NCBI GenBank assembly: GCA_965213905.1 | Contig: OZ243922.1 | Coordinates: 2,046,001-2,110,000, forward strand | DNA: 64,000 bases | From: SIRX01 sp965213905 | GTDB taxonomy: Bacteria > Actinomycetota > Rubrobacteria > Rubrobacterales > Rubrobacteraceae | Direction: 5' to 3' | Part shown: positions 36,587-46,159 of the stretch, one piece after another | How positions within the stretch are numbered: position 1 is the first letter of the stretch | Layout of the letters: the number at the start of each line of letters is the position of its first letter | The notes under the pieces: model-generated | What the model saw: the letters and a program-made list of their open reading frames with translations, nothing else | What the model was told of the DNA's origin: nothing | Databases searched by the model: none | Program-made: the position numbers and the translations under genes

Positions 36587-37015
36587 AGCCCCAGTGGAGG
36601 TCCGGGTTTGATCTTGTCCTGGAGGGCATCGGAGAACCGTCCCTGGAGCGCCCGGTCGGGGTGCTCGCGCCGGGTGGCGTGACCGTGCTCTATGGTGCTT
36701 CCACCGGGGAGCCGTCCCGGATCGGCCTGTTCGACTTCGCGGGAAACCGTGGCGCGGGTGGGCTCGGGGACAGCATCCACTCCTTCGGCGTCTACGCCAC
36801 CGACATCGAGACGTTCAGAAAGACCTCGGTTACCTGGCTGCTCTCGTCTGCGAGGCGCGGCTCGTTGCGCCGGTGGTTTTGGAGGAGGATTGAGGGATCT
36901 AGGCATTGTGGAAGAGGCCCTTCGGAAACGCCGGTTAAAAGGAAAGGCAGTCCTGTACGTAGGGCAGGACGCGGTGTGTTTGGGCGCGTTGCCCGCGGGT
37001 AGGACGAGGAGATAG
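36583..37015 (+). pseudogene. Quinone oxidoreductase (zinc-type MDR) C-terminal remnant, frameshifted
   Basis: The first segment (FDLVLEGIGEPSLERPVGVL, APGGVTVLYGASTGEPSRIG) is the Rossmann half of an NADPH:quinone-reductase-like enzyme. Near 36820 it moves to another frame (LVCEARLVAPVVLEED), and near 36890 to a third (IVEEALRKRRLKGKAVLYVG), before TAG 37013-37015. The catalytic half is missing. It abuts the solute-binding pseudogene directly, so the two were probably joined by a deletion. Confidence 0.65.
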
Positions 37016-37062
37016 GAACACCCATGTGCCCGCCGATTAGAAAAAGAGGAGGTAGACAGAGT

Positions 37063-37509
37063 ATGGCTGCCACACAGAACGGTGCGGAACTGCACCCAAC
37101 CACCGTGGAGCTGGCCCGGGGCGCGAACTATGGGGCGATCACCACTCTCCTTCCCGGCGGAGGCTTGCAAAACCACTACATCTGGGTTGGTACCGACGGA
37201 GAGCGTCTCATGGTTAACACAGAGGTTCACCGCCAGAAATACAAGAACGTCGAGCGCGACCCAAGGGTTACGTTGACGATCCGGGATGAAGAGAATCCTT
37301 ACCGCTACGCCGAAGTGCGTGGGGAGGTTGTAGAGATGGTAACGGGCCAGGAGGCCCGCGGGCACATAGATCAGCTCTCGCAGAAGTACCACGGCCAGGA
37401 CTACGACCCAGAGGACATAAAGACCGAGCGGGTGACGCTCTGGATCGTCCCAAACCGCCAGACCGTTACCGGTCCCGGGGAAGAGGAAGGGGGACCTTCT
37501 TCCTGGTAA
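37063..37509 (+). CDS. PPOX-class (pyridoxamine 5'-phosphate oxidase-like) flavin/F420 protein
   Basis: 148 residues from ATG 37063, with GAGGAGG ten bases upstream; an in-frame ATG at 37024 is less likely. NYGAITTLLPGGGLQNHYIW, LMVNTEVHRQKYKNVERDPR and NPYRYAEVRGEVVEM form the split-barrel fold of F420- or FMN-binding PPOX proteins. It is a small cytoplasmic oxidoreductase of uncertain substrate. Confidence 0.88.
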   Translation: MAATQNGAELHPTTVELARGANYGAITTLLPGGGLQNHYIWVGTDGERLMVNTEVHRQKYKNVERDPRVTLTIRDEENPYRYAEVRGEVVEMVTGQEARGHIDQLSQKYHGQDYDPEDIKTERVTLWIVPNRQTVTGPGEEEGGPSSW

Positions 37510-37572
37510 AAAGCATATCTATTACAAAGTGTCGAGAAAACGTACACCGTACTGAAGAGAGGAGCAATACTG

Positions 37573-38148
37573 ATGGCTAACGAACTACAAGGACGGAAGG
37601 TAGCTATTCTACTCGCCCCGGTCGGCACCGAGCAGGCAGAGTTCACCGAACCAAAAAACGCTGTCGAAGAGGCTGGTGCTGAGGTAGACGTGGTGGGCAT
37701 CGAGGCCGGCGAAGCCCAGACGATGAACAGTGATGTCAATCCCGGCGAGAGCTTTACGGTGGAGAAGACCTTCTCCGGGGTATCTGCGGGGGACTACGAC
37801 GCCCTGATCGTGCCGGGCGGAACCGTGGGCTCGGATAACCTGCGCGGAAACGAGGAGGCCGTCGGCTTCGTGCGATCCTTTTTCGAGCAGGAGAAGCCGG
37901 TCGGTGTGATCTGCCACGGCCCTTGGACGCTGGTCGAGGCGGACGTGGTAAAGGGCCGCACCCTGACTTCCTACCCGACCCTCCAGACCGACATCCGGAA
38001 CGCGGGCGGCGAGTGGGTGGACGATGAGGTCGTCACGGACCAGGGCCTCGTCACGAGCCGCAACCCCGGGGACCTCCCGGCGTTCTGCGACAAGATCGTC
38101 GAGGAGTTCGCCGAGGGCAAACACGCCGAGCAGTCCCGGAGCGTCTGA
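37573..38148 (+). CDS. DJ-1/PfpI-family protein (type 1 glutamine amidotransferase-like)
   Basis: 191 residues from ATG 37573 (SD GAGAGGAG). The nucleophile elbow cysteine is in VGVICHGPW, the conserved Glu in EQAEFTEP, and DALIVPGGTVGSDNLR is the typical strand-turn. PfpI relatives act as general stress proteins and have been described as proteases or glyoxalase/deglycase-type enzymes. It follows the PPOX gene by 63 bases. Confidence 0.92.
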   Translation: MANELQGRKVAILLAPVGTEQAEFTEPKNAVEEAGAEVDVVGIEAGEAQTMNSDVNPGESFTVEKTFSGVSAGDYDALIVPGGTVGSDNLRGNEEAVGFVRSFFEQEKPVGVICHGPWTLVEADVVKGRTLTSYPTLQTDIRNAGGEWVDDEVVTDQGLVTSRNPGDLPAFCDKIVEEFAEGKHAEQSRSV

Positions 38149-38297
38149 GAGGAGTGTTCGTGCAGAAGCGCAGTCCGGGCGGCCGGAATTTGGAAGTTTC
38201 GGCCCCGGGCCTCGGCCGCGCGTAAGTCGCCGAAGCCGCACCCAGAGGGGTTGCCGCCGGGTTGCCGTCGGGGAATGCTACCCGGATATGGGCACCG

Positions 38298-39845
38298 TCA
38301 ACCGTAACCTCCGCCTCCCGGTGTTTCTACCGTAACCACGTCCCCTTTTTCCAGTTCCCGGCTAACCTTCGGCGGTAGCTCCTCGCCGTTCAAGAGGTTG
38401 CGGCCCGGCTCGCCGGGTCCTCCGCCTTCCAGGCCTTGCGGGCCGTGACGGCGGCGGTCGGTGAGCAGGGAGAGGCTTGCGGGTTCCAGGACGCGCACGC
38501 CGCGCACGACGCCGTCGCCGCCCCGGTGACCGTCCCGGCTCCCGCCCGCGCCGCCGGAGTCGTGGCGCAACTCGTAACGCTCCACCCGCATCGGGTATTC
38601 GAGTTCCAGGGCTTCGACGGGGGTGTTCAGGGTGTTGCTCATCCCGACGTGGACCCCGGAGGGGCCGTCGCCGGTCTTGCCCGCCCCCTGGCCGCCGCCG
38701 ATGGTTTCGTAGTACGTCCAGTCTTTGCCGCCGATAATGAGGTTGTTCATCGTGCCCTGGCCACCGGCCACGAGGTCCGCGGCCCCCGAGAACGCGAGCA
38801 ATATAGTGTCGGCGACGCGCTGGCTGGTCTCGACGTTGCCCGCCACGACCGCCGAGGGACTCTCGGCGTTTACGAGGCTGCCTCTTTGGGCGCGGATGGT
38901 CAGCGGGGCGTAGGTCCCGGCGTTTGCCGGCACGTCACCGGGGAGCAGGACACGCAGGGCAAAGTAGCAGGCGGAGCGGGTAACGGCCAGCGGGCAGTTT
39001 ACGTTGCCCGCCACGGCGTCCGAGGTGCCGGTAAAGTCCATCGAGATCTCATCATCCTCTATGGTGACGGAGACTTTTATAGGGATGTCGTCGTCGGTGG
39101 CGCCGTCGCCCTCGATTTCGCTCTGTGCGGCGTATTCGCCGTCGGGTAGGTCCCGGATCGCCTCCCGGGTGCGCCGCTCGGTGTAGGCGATGACCTCCTC
39201 AAAGGCGGTGAGCACGGTGTCTTTACCCCGGCGTTCGATGAGTTCGGATACGCGGGTCTGGGCGAGGTTATTGCCCGCGATCTGGGCGCGCAAGTCTCCG
39301 CGGCGGAGATCCGGCGTGCGGACGTTCGCGAGGACGAGGTCCAGGATTTCCCCGACGTACTCGCCCTCGTGGACGAGCCTCACCGGCGGGATAATAATGC
39401 CCTCCTGGTAGATCTCCCGCGAGTTTGACGGCATGGAGCCGGGGCTCATCCCGCCCACGTCCGAGTGGTGCGCCCGCGTCACGGCGTAGCCGACGACTTC
39501 ACCTTCGTGGGCCACCGACGAGACGAGCGTTATGTCCGGCAGGTGCGTGCCCCCGGAATACGGGTCGTTGAGGGCATACACGTCGCCGGGTTCCGGGTCT
39601 TTCTCCATCACCGCCGCGACCGCCTCGGGCATCGCGCCGAGATGCACCGGGATGTGCTCGGCCTGGGCGACCATCTTCCCCTCCGCGTCGAAAAGGGCCG
39701 CCGAACAGTCGCGGCGCTCCTTGATGTTCGAGGAGTAGGCGCCCCGGATGAGCACCGCGCCCATCTCCTCCGCCGCCCCGGAAAGGGCGCTCGCCAAAAC
39801 GGATAAAGTTACCGGGTCGAGCTTGCTGTTGCTTTTCTCGCTCAT
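38298..39845 (-). CDS. Hydantoinase B / 5-oxoprolinase subunit B-like
   Basis: 515 residues. DPVTLSVLASALSGAAEEMG, RDCSAALFDAEGKMVAQAEH, DVYALNDPYSGGTHLPDI and the glycine-rich C-terminus (RHDSGGAGGSRDGHRGGDG and GNLLNGEELPPK-like end) are diagnostic for HyuB/OplAH-B. With subunit A, encoded just upstream (4-base overlap), it opens a lactam or hydantoin ring such as 5-oxoproline using ATP. It is the last gene of a three-gene operon with the NRAMP-like transporter. Confidence 0.95.
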   Translation of the reverse strand: MSEKSNSKLDPVTLSVLASALSGAAEEMGAVLIRGAYSSNIKERRDCSAALFDAEGKMVAQAEHIPVHLGAMPEAVAAVMEKDPEPGDVYALNDPYSGGTHLPDITLVSSVAHEGEVVGYAVTRAHHSDVGGMSPGSMPSNSREIYQEGIIIPPVRLVHEGEYVGEILDLVLANVRTPDLRRGDLRAQIAGNNLAQTRVSELIERRGKDTVLTAFEEVIAYTERRTREAIRDLPDGEYAAQSEIEGDGATDDDIPIKVSVTIEDDEISMDFTGTSDAVAGNVNCPLAVTRSACYFALRVLLPGDVPANAGTYAPLTIRAQRGSLVNAESPSAVVAGNVETSQRVADTILLAFSGAADLVAGGQGTMNNLIIGGKDWTYYETIGGGQGAGKTGDGPSGVHVGMSNTLNTPVEALELEYPMRVERYELRHDSGGAGGSRDGHRGGDGVVRGVRVLEPASLSLLTDRRRHGPQGLEGGGPGEPGRNLLNGEELPPKVSRELEKGDVVTVETPGGGGYG

Positions 39846-41815
39846 CGTTTACGCTCCAGGATCAGGGTTCCCACTTCATCCACTTTTCCGCCCCAGCCGG
39901 ACCGTACCACACAGGTGGACTCGGCGAACTCGACGACTGCCGGCCCCGCGACCTCGAAACCGACGCCCAACTTCGCCCGGTCGAGCACGGGGACCTCGAC
40001 CCACTCGCCGTCGAAGTTCGCCTCCCGCTTTTCGGCCCCGGCATCACCTTCCGGTTCTTTCTCTCCAAGCTCCGGCTTTTCGACCGGGACGGTGGCGATG
40101 AGGCGTAAGTTGACCAGCTCCAGCGGCTCCTCCTCCATCCGGTAGCCGTAGCGCCGTTCGTGGGCGGCGTGGAAGTTGCCGGCCAACCGGCTTGTGTCGG
40201 ACGCCTCGACCGTCAGCTCGAACGACTGGCCCGCGTAGCGCAAGTCGGCCCGGCGGGTGAACCCGGCTTTTTCCAGGTGTCCCGCGGCCTGGTCCTCCAA
40301 CGCCCCGAAGGCGTCTTCTAGTTGGTATTCTTCTACTTCGTCCAACGGAGAGAGCAGCGGGGTGACGTAGTCGCGGCGCACGTCGGAGACGGCGAGGCCT
40401 AAAGCGCTCAACACGCCGCTGGCTTTTGGAACGAGGACCGTGCCCATGTTCAGCTCTTCGGCCAGGGCGCAGGCGTGCATCGGGCCGGCGCCACCGAAAG
40501 CGACGAGGGCGAACTCGCGGGGGTCGAGGCCTTTCTCGACGCTGATGACGCGCAGCGCGCCCACCATCTCCGTGTTGGCGACCTGCACCACCCCGAGCGC
40601 CGTTTGGAGGGCGTCCATGCCCGCGTCTTTTCCTACCTGCTCCAGCGCTTCCCCGGCCCGCTCCCGGTTCAGGACGACTTCTCCGCCGAGTTCGGTGCCG
40701 TCTTTCAGGTAACCGAGAAAGAGGTTGGCGTCGGTGACGGCGGGCTCTTCGCCGCCCTTGCCGTAGGCGGCGGGGCCGGGTTCGGCCCCGGCGGAGTGCG
40801 GCCCGACGCGCAGGGCGCCGCCGGCGTCCACCCAGGCCAGGGAGCCGCCGCCGGCACTAACGGTGTGGATGTCTACCATTGGCAGCTTTATTGGAACCCC
40901 GGCGATGGCGGCCTCGGTGGTGGTAAGGGCTTCACCCTCCAAAATGGCGGCCACGTCCGAGCTGGTGCCGCCCATGTCGAAGGTGAGCAGGTCCTCGTAG
41001 CCGCCGGCCGCCGCGACGTAGGCCGCCCCGACCACGCCGCCCGCGGGGCCTGAGAGCACGCAGGCTGCGGCCCCGCGGGCGGCGATATTCAGGTCTATGA
41101 TCCCACCGGAGGACTGCATGATCAGCGGCTCCGGCATCCCGGCTCCTTCGACCTCGCCGTCCAGGTTTTCGAGGTAGGCGGCGAGCCGCGGCCCGAGGTA
41201 GGCGTCGGCGGTCGTGGTCGAGAACCGTTCGTACTCCCGAAACTCCGGCAGCACCTCGCTGCTCAAGGAGACGTGTGCGTCCGGCAGTTCTTCCCGAAGG
41301 ACTTCGCCTATTCTCTTTTCGTGTTCCGGGTGCATAAAAGCGAAGAGCAGGCAGACGGCTACCGCCTCGACCCCGGCTTCTTTAAGGGCTCCGGAGATCT
41401 CCGCGAGGCCTTCTTCGTCCAGCGGCTCTATCTCACCGTCCGGACCCATCCTCTCTTTTACGGTAAACCGCAGTTCGCGGGGGACGAGGGGTTCGGACCG
41501 GTCCCGGGTCAGGTCGTAGAGGTCGGGGCGGTCCTGGCGGGCTATCTCCAGCACGTCCCGGAAACCTTCCGTGGTGACGATGGCGGTCTTCGCTCCCTTG
41601 CGTTCCAGCAGGGCGTTCGTGGCAACGGTCATGCCGTGGGCGAAGGCCGTAACGCCTTGCGCCTCGACCCCCGCCGCCCGGACGCTGTTCATCACGCCTT
41701 CGGATTGGTCCCGCGGCGTGGAAGGGACTTTTGCCATTAGCACGTCGCCGCCGCCCAGGGCGACGAGGTCGGTGAACGTACCGCCGACGTCTACGCCGAT
41801 CCTCTGCTCGCTCAT
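39842..41815 (-). CDS. Hydantoinase A / 5-oxoprolinase subunit A-like
   Basis: 657 residues from ATG 41815. The ATP-binding start RIGVDVGGTFTDLVAL, the middle GPAGGVVGAAYVAA and FDMGGTSSDVA, and GAGPMHACALAEELNM are family signatures. It couples ATP hydrolysis to ring activation. Its start overlaps the NRAMP-like gene, and its end overlaps the B subunit, so the three are co-translated. The substrate cannot be told from sequence; 5-oxoproline is favoured by the DUF1445 gene nearby. Confidence 0.95.
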   Translation of the reverse strand: MSEQRIGVDVGGTFTDLVALGGGDVLMAKVPSTPRDQSEGVMNSVRAAGVEAQGVTAFAHGMTVATNALLERKGAKTAIVTTEGFRDVLEIARQDRPDLYDLTRDRSEPLVPRELRFTVKERMGPDGEIEPLDEEGLAEISGALKEAGVEAVAVCLLFAFMHPEHEKRIGEVLREELPDAHVSLSSEVLPEFREYERFSTTTADAYLGPRLAAYLENLDGEVEGAGMPEPLIMQSSGGIIDLNIAARGAAACVLSGPAGGVVGAAYVAAAGGYEDLLTFDMGGTSSDVAAILEGEALTTTEAAIAGVPIKLPMVDIHTVSAGGGSLAWVDAGGALRVGPHSAGAEPGPAAYGKGGEEPAVTDANLFLGYLKDGTELGGEVVLNRERAGEALEQVGKDAGMDALQTALGVVQVANTEMVGALRVISVEKGLDPREFALVAFGGAGPMHACALAEELNMGTVLVPKASGVLSALGLAVSDVRRDYVTPLLSPLDEVEEYQLEDAFGALEDQAAGHLEKAGFTRRADLRYAGQSFELTVEASDTSRLAGNFHAAHERRYGYRMEEEPLELVNLRLIATVPVEKPELGEKEPEGDAGAEKREANFDGEWVEVPVLDRAKLGVGFEVAGPAVVEFAESTCVVRSGWGGKVDEVGTLILERKR

Positions 41816-43047
41816 CCGCCACCCCCGAACAAGGTCGTGAAAACGCTGAAGAGCGTGCGTCCGCCGAGGAACAGGGCGACCAGAACGACTATCCCGCCCA
41901 AAATGTTACCGACTATTCCGTTCCGATACCGGCCCAGAAGATCCGACCGGTTCATCACGATCAGGAGCGTAACGGCGACCAGTGGCAGCAGGAGACCGTT
42001 CGCCGCCTGGGCGAAGATAATGATCTGGACCGGGCTGGTCCCCAGGGCCGCCAGGGTGGTCCCGAAGATTATTACAGTCGCCCACACCGCCCGGAACTTC
42101 CAGCTACGAAGGTCTCGTCCCCAGCCGAAAGCCCCTGAAGTCGCGTAGGCCGCGGCGAGTGGAGCCGTGACCGAACTGGTCAGCCCCGCCCCGAAGAGCC
42201 CGATGGCGAAGAACCACTTGGCCGCCGGCCCCAAGAGCGGTTCGAGCTGCTGGGCCATCTGGCCGGCGTCCTCTATCTCGGTGCCGGTGCCGAAAAAGGC
42301 CGCCGCGCCGGTGACGATGATCGCCAGCGTAATAATGCCTCCCAGGATTATGGAAGCCCCCGTGTCGAACCGGGCCTGCCCCAAAGCTTCGTCCGTCGGC
42401 ACGCTCTCGGGCCACTTGTCCTGGACGGAGCTGGAGTGCAGAAAGAAGTTGTAGGTAACCACCGTCGTACCGATCAGGGCCACTACCGTAACCAGCGAGC
42501 CGGAAGGTATACCCGGCGCGAAGATGCCCGCCAGAATGTCCCCCACGTTCGGCCGCACGAGGACCGCCGTCAGGACAAACACCACGCTCATCAAGACTAC
42601 CAGGGCCACCAGCACCCGCTCAATGAGCGAGTATATTCCTGAGGCCAGCAGGGCGAACGCCACGACACCGACGATCACCGCCCAAACCTGGGGCGCGACG
42701 CCTGTTACGGCTTCGAGACCCAGGGCCGCGCCCGTGATGTTACCCGTCTGGAAGGCGGCGGCCCCGACGGTTATCGCCGAGACGATCAGGATTATGGCCA
42801 AGATCTTCACGGCCACATTGTCGAACGTGGTGCGAAGCGCCTCGCCGAGCCCTTCCCGGCTCACGATTCCGAGCCGGGCGCTCATCTCCTGCAAAATGAT
42901 CGTCGCGGCGATCGAGAACACCAGCGCCCACAACAGCGCATACCCGACGCTCGCCCCCGCCACGCTCGCCGTCGTAACCGTCCCCGGCCCGATAAACGCC
43001 GCCGCCACGAGAAGACCGGGACCCAGGTTCCTTAACCTCTGCAACAT
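41812..43047 (-). CDS. NRAMP-family transporter lacking canonical metal-binding motifs
   Basis: 411 residues from ATG 43047 (SD AAGGAGGGG); about eleven helices. In transmembrane helix 1 the canonical DPGN is GPGT (LVAAAFIGPGTVTTASVAG, residues about 14-30), and in helix 6 the MPHN is VTYN (GTTVVTYNFFLHSSSVQ). These are the residues that bind Mn2+ or Fe2+ in true NRAMPs, so metal transport is doubtful. It is translationally coupled to the hydantoinase/oxoprolinase subunits, like Bacillus YcsG beside the 5-oxoprolinase genes. Uptake of the lactam substrate is a reasonable inference. Confidence 0.9.
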   Translation of the reverse strand: MLQRLRNLGPGLLVAAAFIGPGTVTTASVAGASVGYALLWALVFSIAATIILQEMSARLGIVSREGLGEALRTTFDNVAVKILAIILIVSAITVGAAAFQTGNITGAALGLEAVTGVAPQVWAVIVGVVAFALLASGIYSLIERVLVALVVLMSVVFVLTAVLVRPNVGDILAGIFAPGIPSGSLVTVVALIGTTVVTYNFFLHSSSVQDKWPESVPTDEALGQARFDTGASIILGGIITLAIIVTGAAAFFGTGTEIEDAGQMAQQLEPLLGPAAKWFFAIGLFGAGLTSSVTAPLAAAYATSGAFGWGRDLRSWKFRAVWATVIIFGTTLAALGTSPVQIIIFAQAANGLLLPLVAVTLLIVMNRSDLLGRYRNGIVGNILGGIVVLVALFLGGRTLFSVFTTLFGGGG

Positions 43048-43272
43048 GCTTTTATTTCCCCTCCTTAGGCCGTTACCCGCATATGGTAGTAGTCCGGGTT
43101 CGTCAGGCCCACCTTTTCTGTAACGACGGAAATTCATCCGCCACTAACTATTACTGCACTCCTTAGACTTTTCTAACCCGTGAACTGTCTACAAACAAAA
43201 ATATTAGCCTAGTAGATCAGCGAGGTATATATCCGAAAGGACAAAAATCACGCCATCTTACTGTCTAAGTTG

Positions 43273-45264
43273 CTAACCTGAAGGTTCAAGCAGGGCTTCT
43301 CTGTGCGCCGGCAGGTTCGGAGAATCTGTCTGGCGACCGGTTGCGAGGCTGGGGATGGCGGGTTGGAGGCTTTGGATCATCAACGCGACCTTCACCGTTA
43401 GTATGTTGTTCAGGTCGTCCAGGTTCAGTGCCGTTAACTCGGAGATCTTCTTGATCCGGTACTTGACCGTGTTGGTGTGTATGTATAAAGTCTTTGCTGT
43501 CCGGGTGGGGCTGAGGTTGTTATCCAGGTATGCCTGGAGCGTCGGCAGCAGTTTTCCTTGACCGTTCTGGTCTTGAGAGAGCAGTGGCTGGAGCACCGTG
43601 CGGGCGAGATCCAAGATCTCCTTTCTCTCGGCGCCGCGTAGTAGCAAGCCGTATACTTTCCACTCGTCGTAGTAGATTGGTTTTTCGCAGGCTCCGAGGT
43701 TTGTAGCGAACTCTAAAAGAGCCCTGGTCTCCTCGTAGCGGGGGGCGAAGCTCTTTGGTTCCGTGCACAAAGCACTAACCCCGACGTAGACCGGCAAATC
43801 GGGAAACTCTCTGCGGATGTTATCGAGCAAATCTTCCGCCATGCTATCTGGGCGGTCGTTCTCGCGTTGAGGCGCCAGCGAGACCAGTAGGTCCCCCTCG
43901 ACGCCGGCCATTCCGAATTCCGATCCGGCCGTTAGGTTGCGTACGAGGGCGAGCAGTTTGTTTTTCACATAGCCCGAGTTTGTCGGGCTCGAAACCTTCT
44001 GTTCCAGGTAGCTTGTGAGCGAGCCATGGCGCACGACAAAAAACCTGAACGGCCCACGCCGCAAGTCAACGCCGAGGTAGTATGCCCGTTCCTTCACTTC
44101 TGCCTCGTCCCGGAACCGGGCGGCCAAGAGATCCACCAGCAGGTCGCCTTTGATCCTGTCTTCGGTTTCCTGGGCTACGCGTTTTTTGACCATGTAAAGG
44201 GCGTAAACAGTGGCGGCTTGCTCCAGAGTTCTGAGGAAAAAGTCCTCTTCCGCTACGCTTTTTAGCGGCACCGATAAGTAGCCGCGTTCATAGTTGCCGA
44301 GGTCCACGGGGGCCACGAGCAGTACCCTATCTGCCAAACCTCCGGCCTCTAACTTCAGGCTCTTCGCGCGACCCGTTTCCCCGAGGTCTGACAGCAATTG
44401 CCGCGTCCGCCAGGAGACGCGTTCGATCGTGGGTAAATCCTCAAGAACCTCGTCACTTAGGCCCGCCTGCGAGAGGACTCGTAACTGTTTGTCCTGCAAT
44501 ACTACAGACGCGCCGAGAAGGTTCGATATAGTGGCGGTTATGTCGTCCAGGGGTCGGTCTTCAAGGAGCAGCGTGGTTAGTGTGTCGTGCGTCTTCTCGG
44601 ATCTCTGTAGCAGCTCGTGCTGGGAGACGACGTGTTGGTTTGAGGAATTAAGCTCTTCGATGGTGGAGCGCTGTGCCTCTATTAGGCGGGCTATGCCCAC
44701 CGCGGACGCGGCCTGTTCGGCGACCACCATCAAGGCTTCTACCTGATCTTCGGTGTAGCGTCGGGGTTCGTCGTAGCAATTCAACACCCCGATGATCTCT
44801 TCCCGGAACACCAGGGGTAGGGCCACTATGGATTTATATCCGGCTTTCGACGCCGCTTCGCGCCAGGGCCTGAACCTAGGGTCCGCTGTTATATCGGCTA
44901 CGTAAACCGGCATCCGCGTTCTGTAAGCCTGGGCGGTGACGGACCTAGACGTGTGGTCTTCACCGCCTATCATCTGTTTGAGATTCGTGTTAAGGGTCTG
45001 AACGTATTCCTCGCTGAGACCGAAAGATCCCTCTATAAGCAGTTCGTGCCTCTCGTTGACAAGCAGCACGGCGCAGTACTTGTGGCCCATGGTCTGTGAG
45101 ACCTTCTCTGCCACCAGGTCGAGGACGTCCGTTAGAGGTTGGGCCAGGTTGAGCGACCGAGATATAGCAGTGTAGGCCCTGAGCAGATCCCTTAGCTTAG
45201 ACGACCCCTCCAGAATGTCGAGTCCCGAGACGCCGACGGTGATGTCTACCGAGTTTTCGTTCAT
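43273..45264 (-). CDS. GAF-domain PucR/CdaR-type transcriptional regulator
   Basis: 663 residues from ATG 45264; an upstream in-frame start at 45489 is less likely. A GAF domain (about residues 40-190, e.g. MGHKYCAVLLVNERHELLIE and ADPRFRPWREAASKAGYKSI) is followed by a coiled coil, a second domain, and a C-terminal PucR helix-turn-helix (LQAYLDNNLSPTRTAKTLYI, HTNTVKYRIKKISELT). PucR proteins control purine, sugar-acid or amino acid catabolism. It probably regulates the downstream NRAMP/hydantoinase operon and the upstream DUF1445 and CoA-transferase genes on the same strand. Confidence 0.92.
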   Translation of the reverse strand: MNENSVDITVGVSGLDILEGSSKLRDLLRAYTAISRSLNLAQPLTDVLDLVAEKVSQTMGHKYCAVLLVNERHELLIEGSFGLSEEYVQTLNTNLKQMIGGEDHTSRSVTAQAYRTRMPVYVADITADPRFRPWREAASKAGYKSIVALPLVFREEIIGVLNCYDEPRRYTEDQVEALMVVAEQAASAVGIARLIEAQRSTIEELNSSNQHVVSQHELLQRSEKTHDTLTTLLLEDRPLDDITATISNLLGASVVLQDKQLRVLSQAGLSDEVLEDLPTIERVSWRTRQLLSDLGETGRAKSLKLEAGGLADRVLLVAPVDLGNYERGYLSVPLKSVAEEDFFLRTLEQAATVYALYMVKKRVAQETEDRIKGDLLVDLLAARFRDEAEVKERAYYLGVDLRRGPFRFFVVRHGSLTSYLEQKVSSPTNSGYVKNKLLALVRNLTAGSEFGMAGVEGDLLVSLAPQRENDRPDSMAEDLLDNIRREFPDLPVYVGVSALCTEPKSFAPRYEETRALLEFATNLGACEKPIYYDEWKVYGLLLRGAERKEILDLARTVLQPLLSQDQNGQGKLLPTLQAYLDNNLSPTRTAKTLYIHTNTVKYRIKKISELTALNLDDLNNILTVKVALMIQSLQPAIPSLATGRQTDSPNLPAHREALLEPSG

Positions 45265-45374
45265 AGACCAGGCGCCTTTCAGGTTATTGTGTACGCCACC
45301 CTTGTAGTAAAAATAACACCTCTCACGAACTCGGTAAACGGCCGCCGAGCGTGACTTCGTTACCCTCGGGAAGC

Positions 45375-46154
45375 TTAAACTTCGTACTCGGCGTTTTTGC
45401 GGTCGGTGACGAACATGTGGCCGGGACTGTGCGTGATCATGAGCGGCGTCCGGGCCTGCATCGCCACCGCCTGCGGTGTAACCCCGCAAGCCCAGAAAAC
45501 AGGTACTTCATCCTCTGCGATGGAGATAGATTCTCCGAACTCCGGCTCGTCGAGGTCTCGCACGCCTAAAGAGTCCGGGTCACCGACGTGGACCGGCGCG
45601 CCGTGCATCGTCGGGTAGCGGCCCGAGGCTGAGACCGCCGCAGGTACCTCGTCCGGTTTATAGGGGCGCATGCTCACGACCATCGGGCCGGCAAAAGGAC
45701 CGGAAGGCGTGCAGTCCTGGCCGGTCACGTACATCGGGACGTTGCTGCCCTGATCCTGATGCGCTATGCGCAGGCCCGCGCCGAGCAGTGCTTCCTCGAA
45801 AGTAAAGCTACACCCGATCAGGAACGAGATCAGACCCTCCGCCCAGTAGTCCCGGATGTCCGCGGGTTCGTCCACCAATTCGCCTTCTTTGTAGACCCGG
45901 TATCTCGGAACGTCCATCCTCAAGTCCGCCCCGGGTGCCATCACCGCCGGCTCCGGGGAGCCCGCGTCCGTAACCTCCAGCACCGGACAGGGCTTCGGGT
46001 TGCGGACGCAGAACTTCAAAAAGTCGAAAGCGTAGTCTTCCGGAAGAACCACGAGGTTCGTCTGGACGTGCCCGCGGGCGAGGCCGCTCGTCGGACCGGC
46101 GTACTCGCCGGCCCGGATGTTTGCTCTAACTTCCTTCACGCTGAGGTTTTTCAA
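45375..46154 (-). CDS. DUF1445 protein (YcsI / D-glutamate cyclase-like)
   Basis: 259 residues from TTG 46154, with GGGGTGAG four bases upstream; upstream codons in the same frame lack family similarity. VRANIRAGEYAGPTSGLARG, QTNLVVLPEDYAFDFLKFC, DVPRYRVYKEGEL and the cysteine-containing FLIGCSFTFEEALL are hallmarks of the DUF1445 family. The mammalian member converts D-glutamate to 5-oxo-D-proline and the Bacillus member YcsI lies beside 5-oxoprolinase genes. This supports a 5-oxoproline or D-glutamate role for the cluster. Confidence 0.93.
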   Translation of the reverse strand: MKNLSVKEVRANIRAGEYAGPTSGLARGHVQTNLVVLPEDYAFDFLKFCVRNPKPCPVLEVTDAGSPEPAVMAPGADLRMDVPRYRVYKEGELVDEPADIRDYWAEGLISFLIGCSFTFEEALLGAGLRIAHQDQGSNVPMYVTGQDCTPSGPFAGPMVVSMRPYKPDEVPAAVSASGRYPTMHGAPVHVGDPDSLGVRDLDEPEFGESISIAEDEVPVFWACGVTPQAVAMQARTPLMITHSPGHMFVTDRKNAEYEV

Positions 46155-46159
46155 ATATC

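Noticed and set aside
38160..38297. Possible small gene between the DJ-1 and hydantoinase B genes
   Set aside because: Only an Arg-rich reading with no SD or conserved pattern; likely the convergent 3' ends only.
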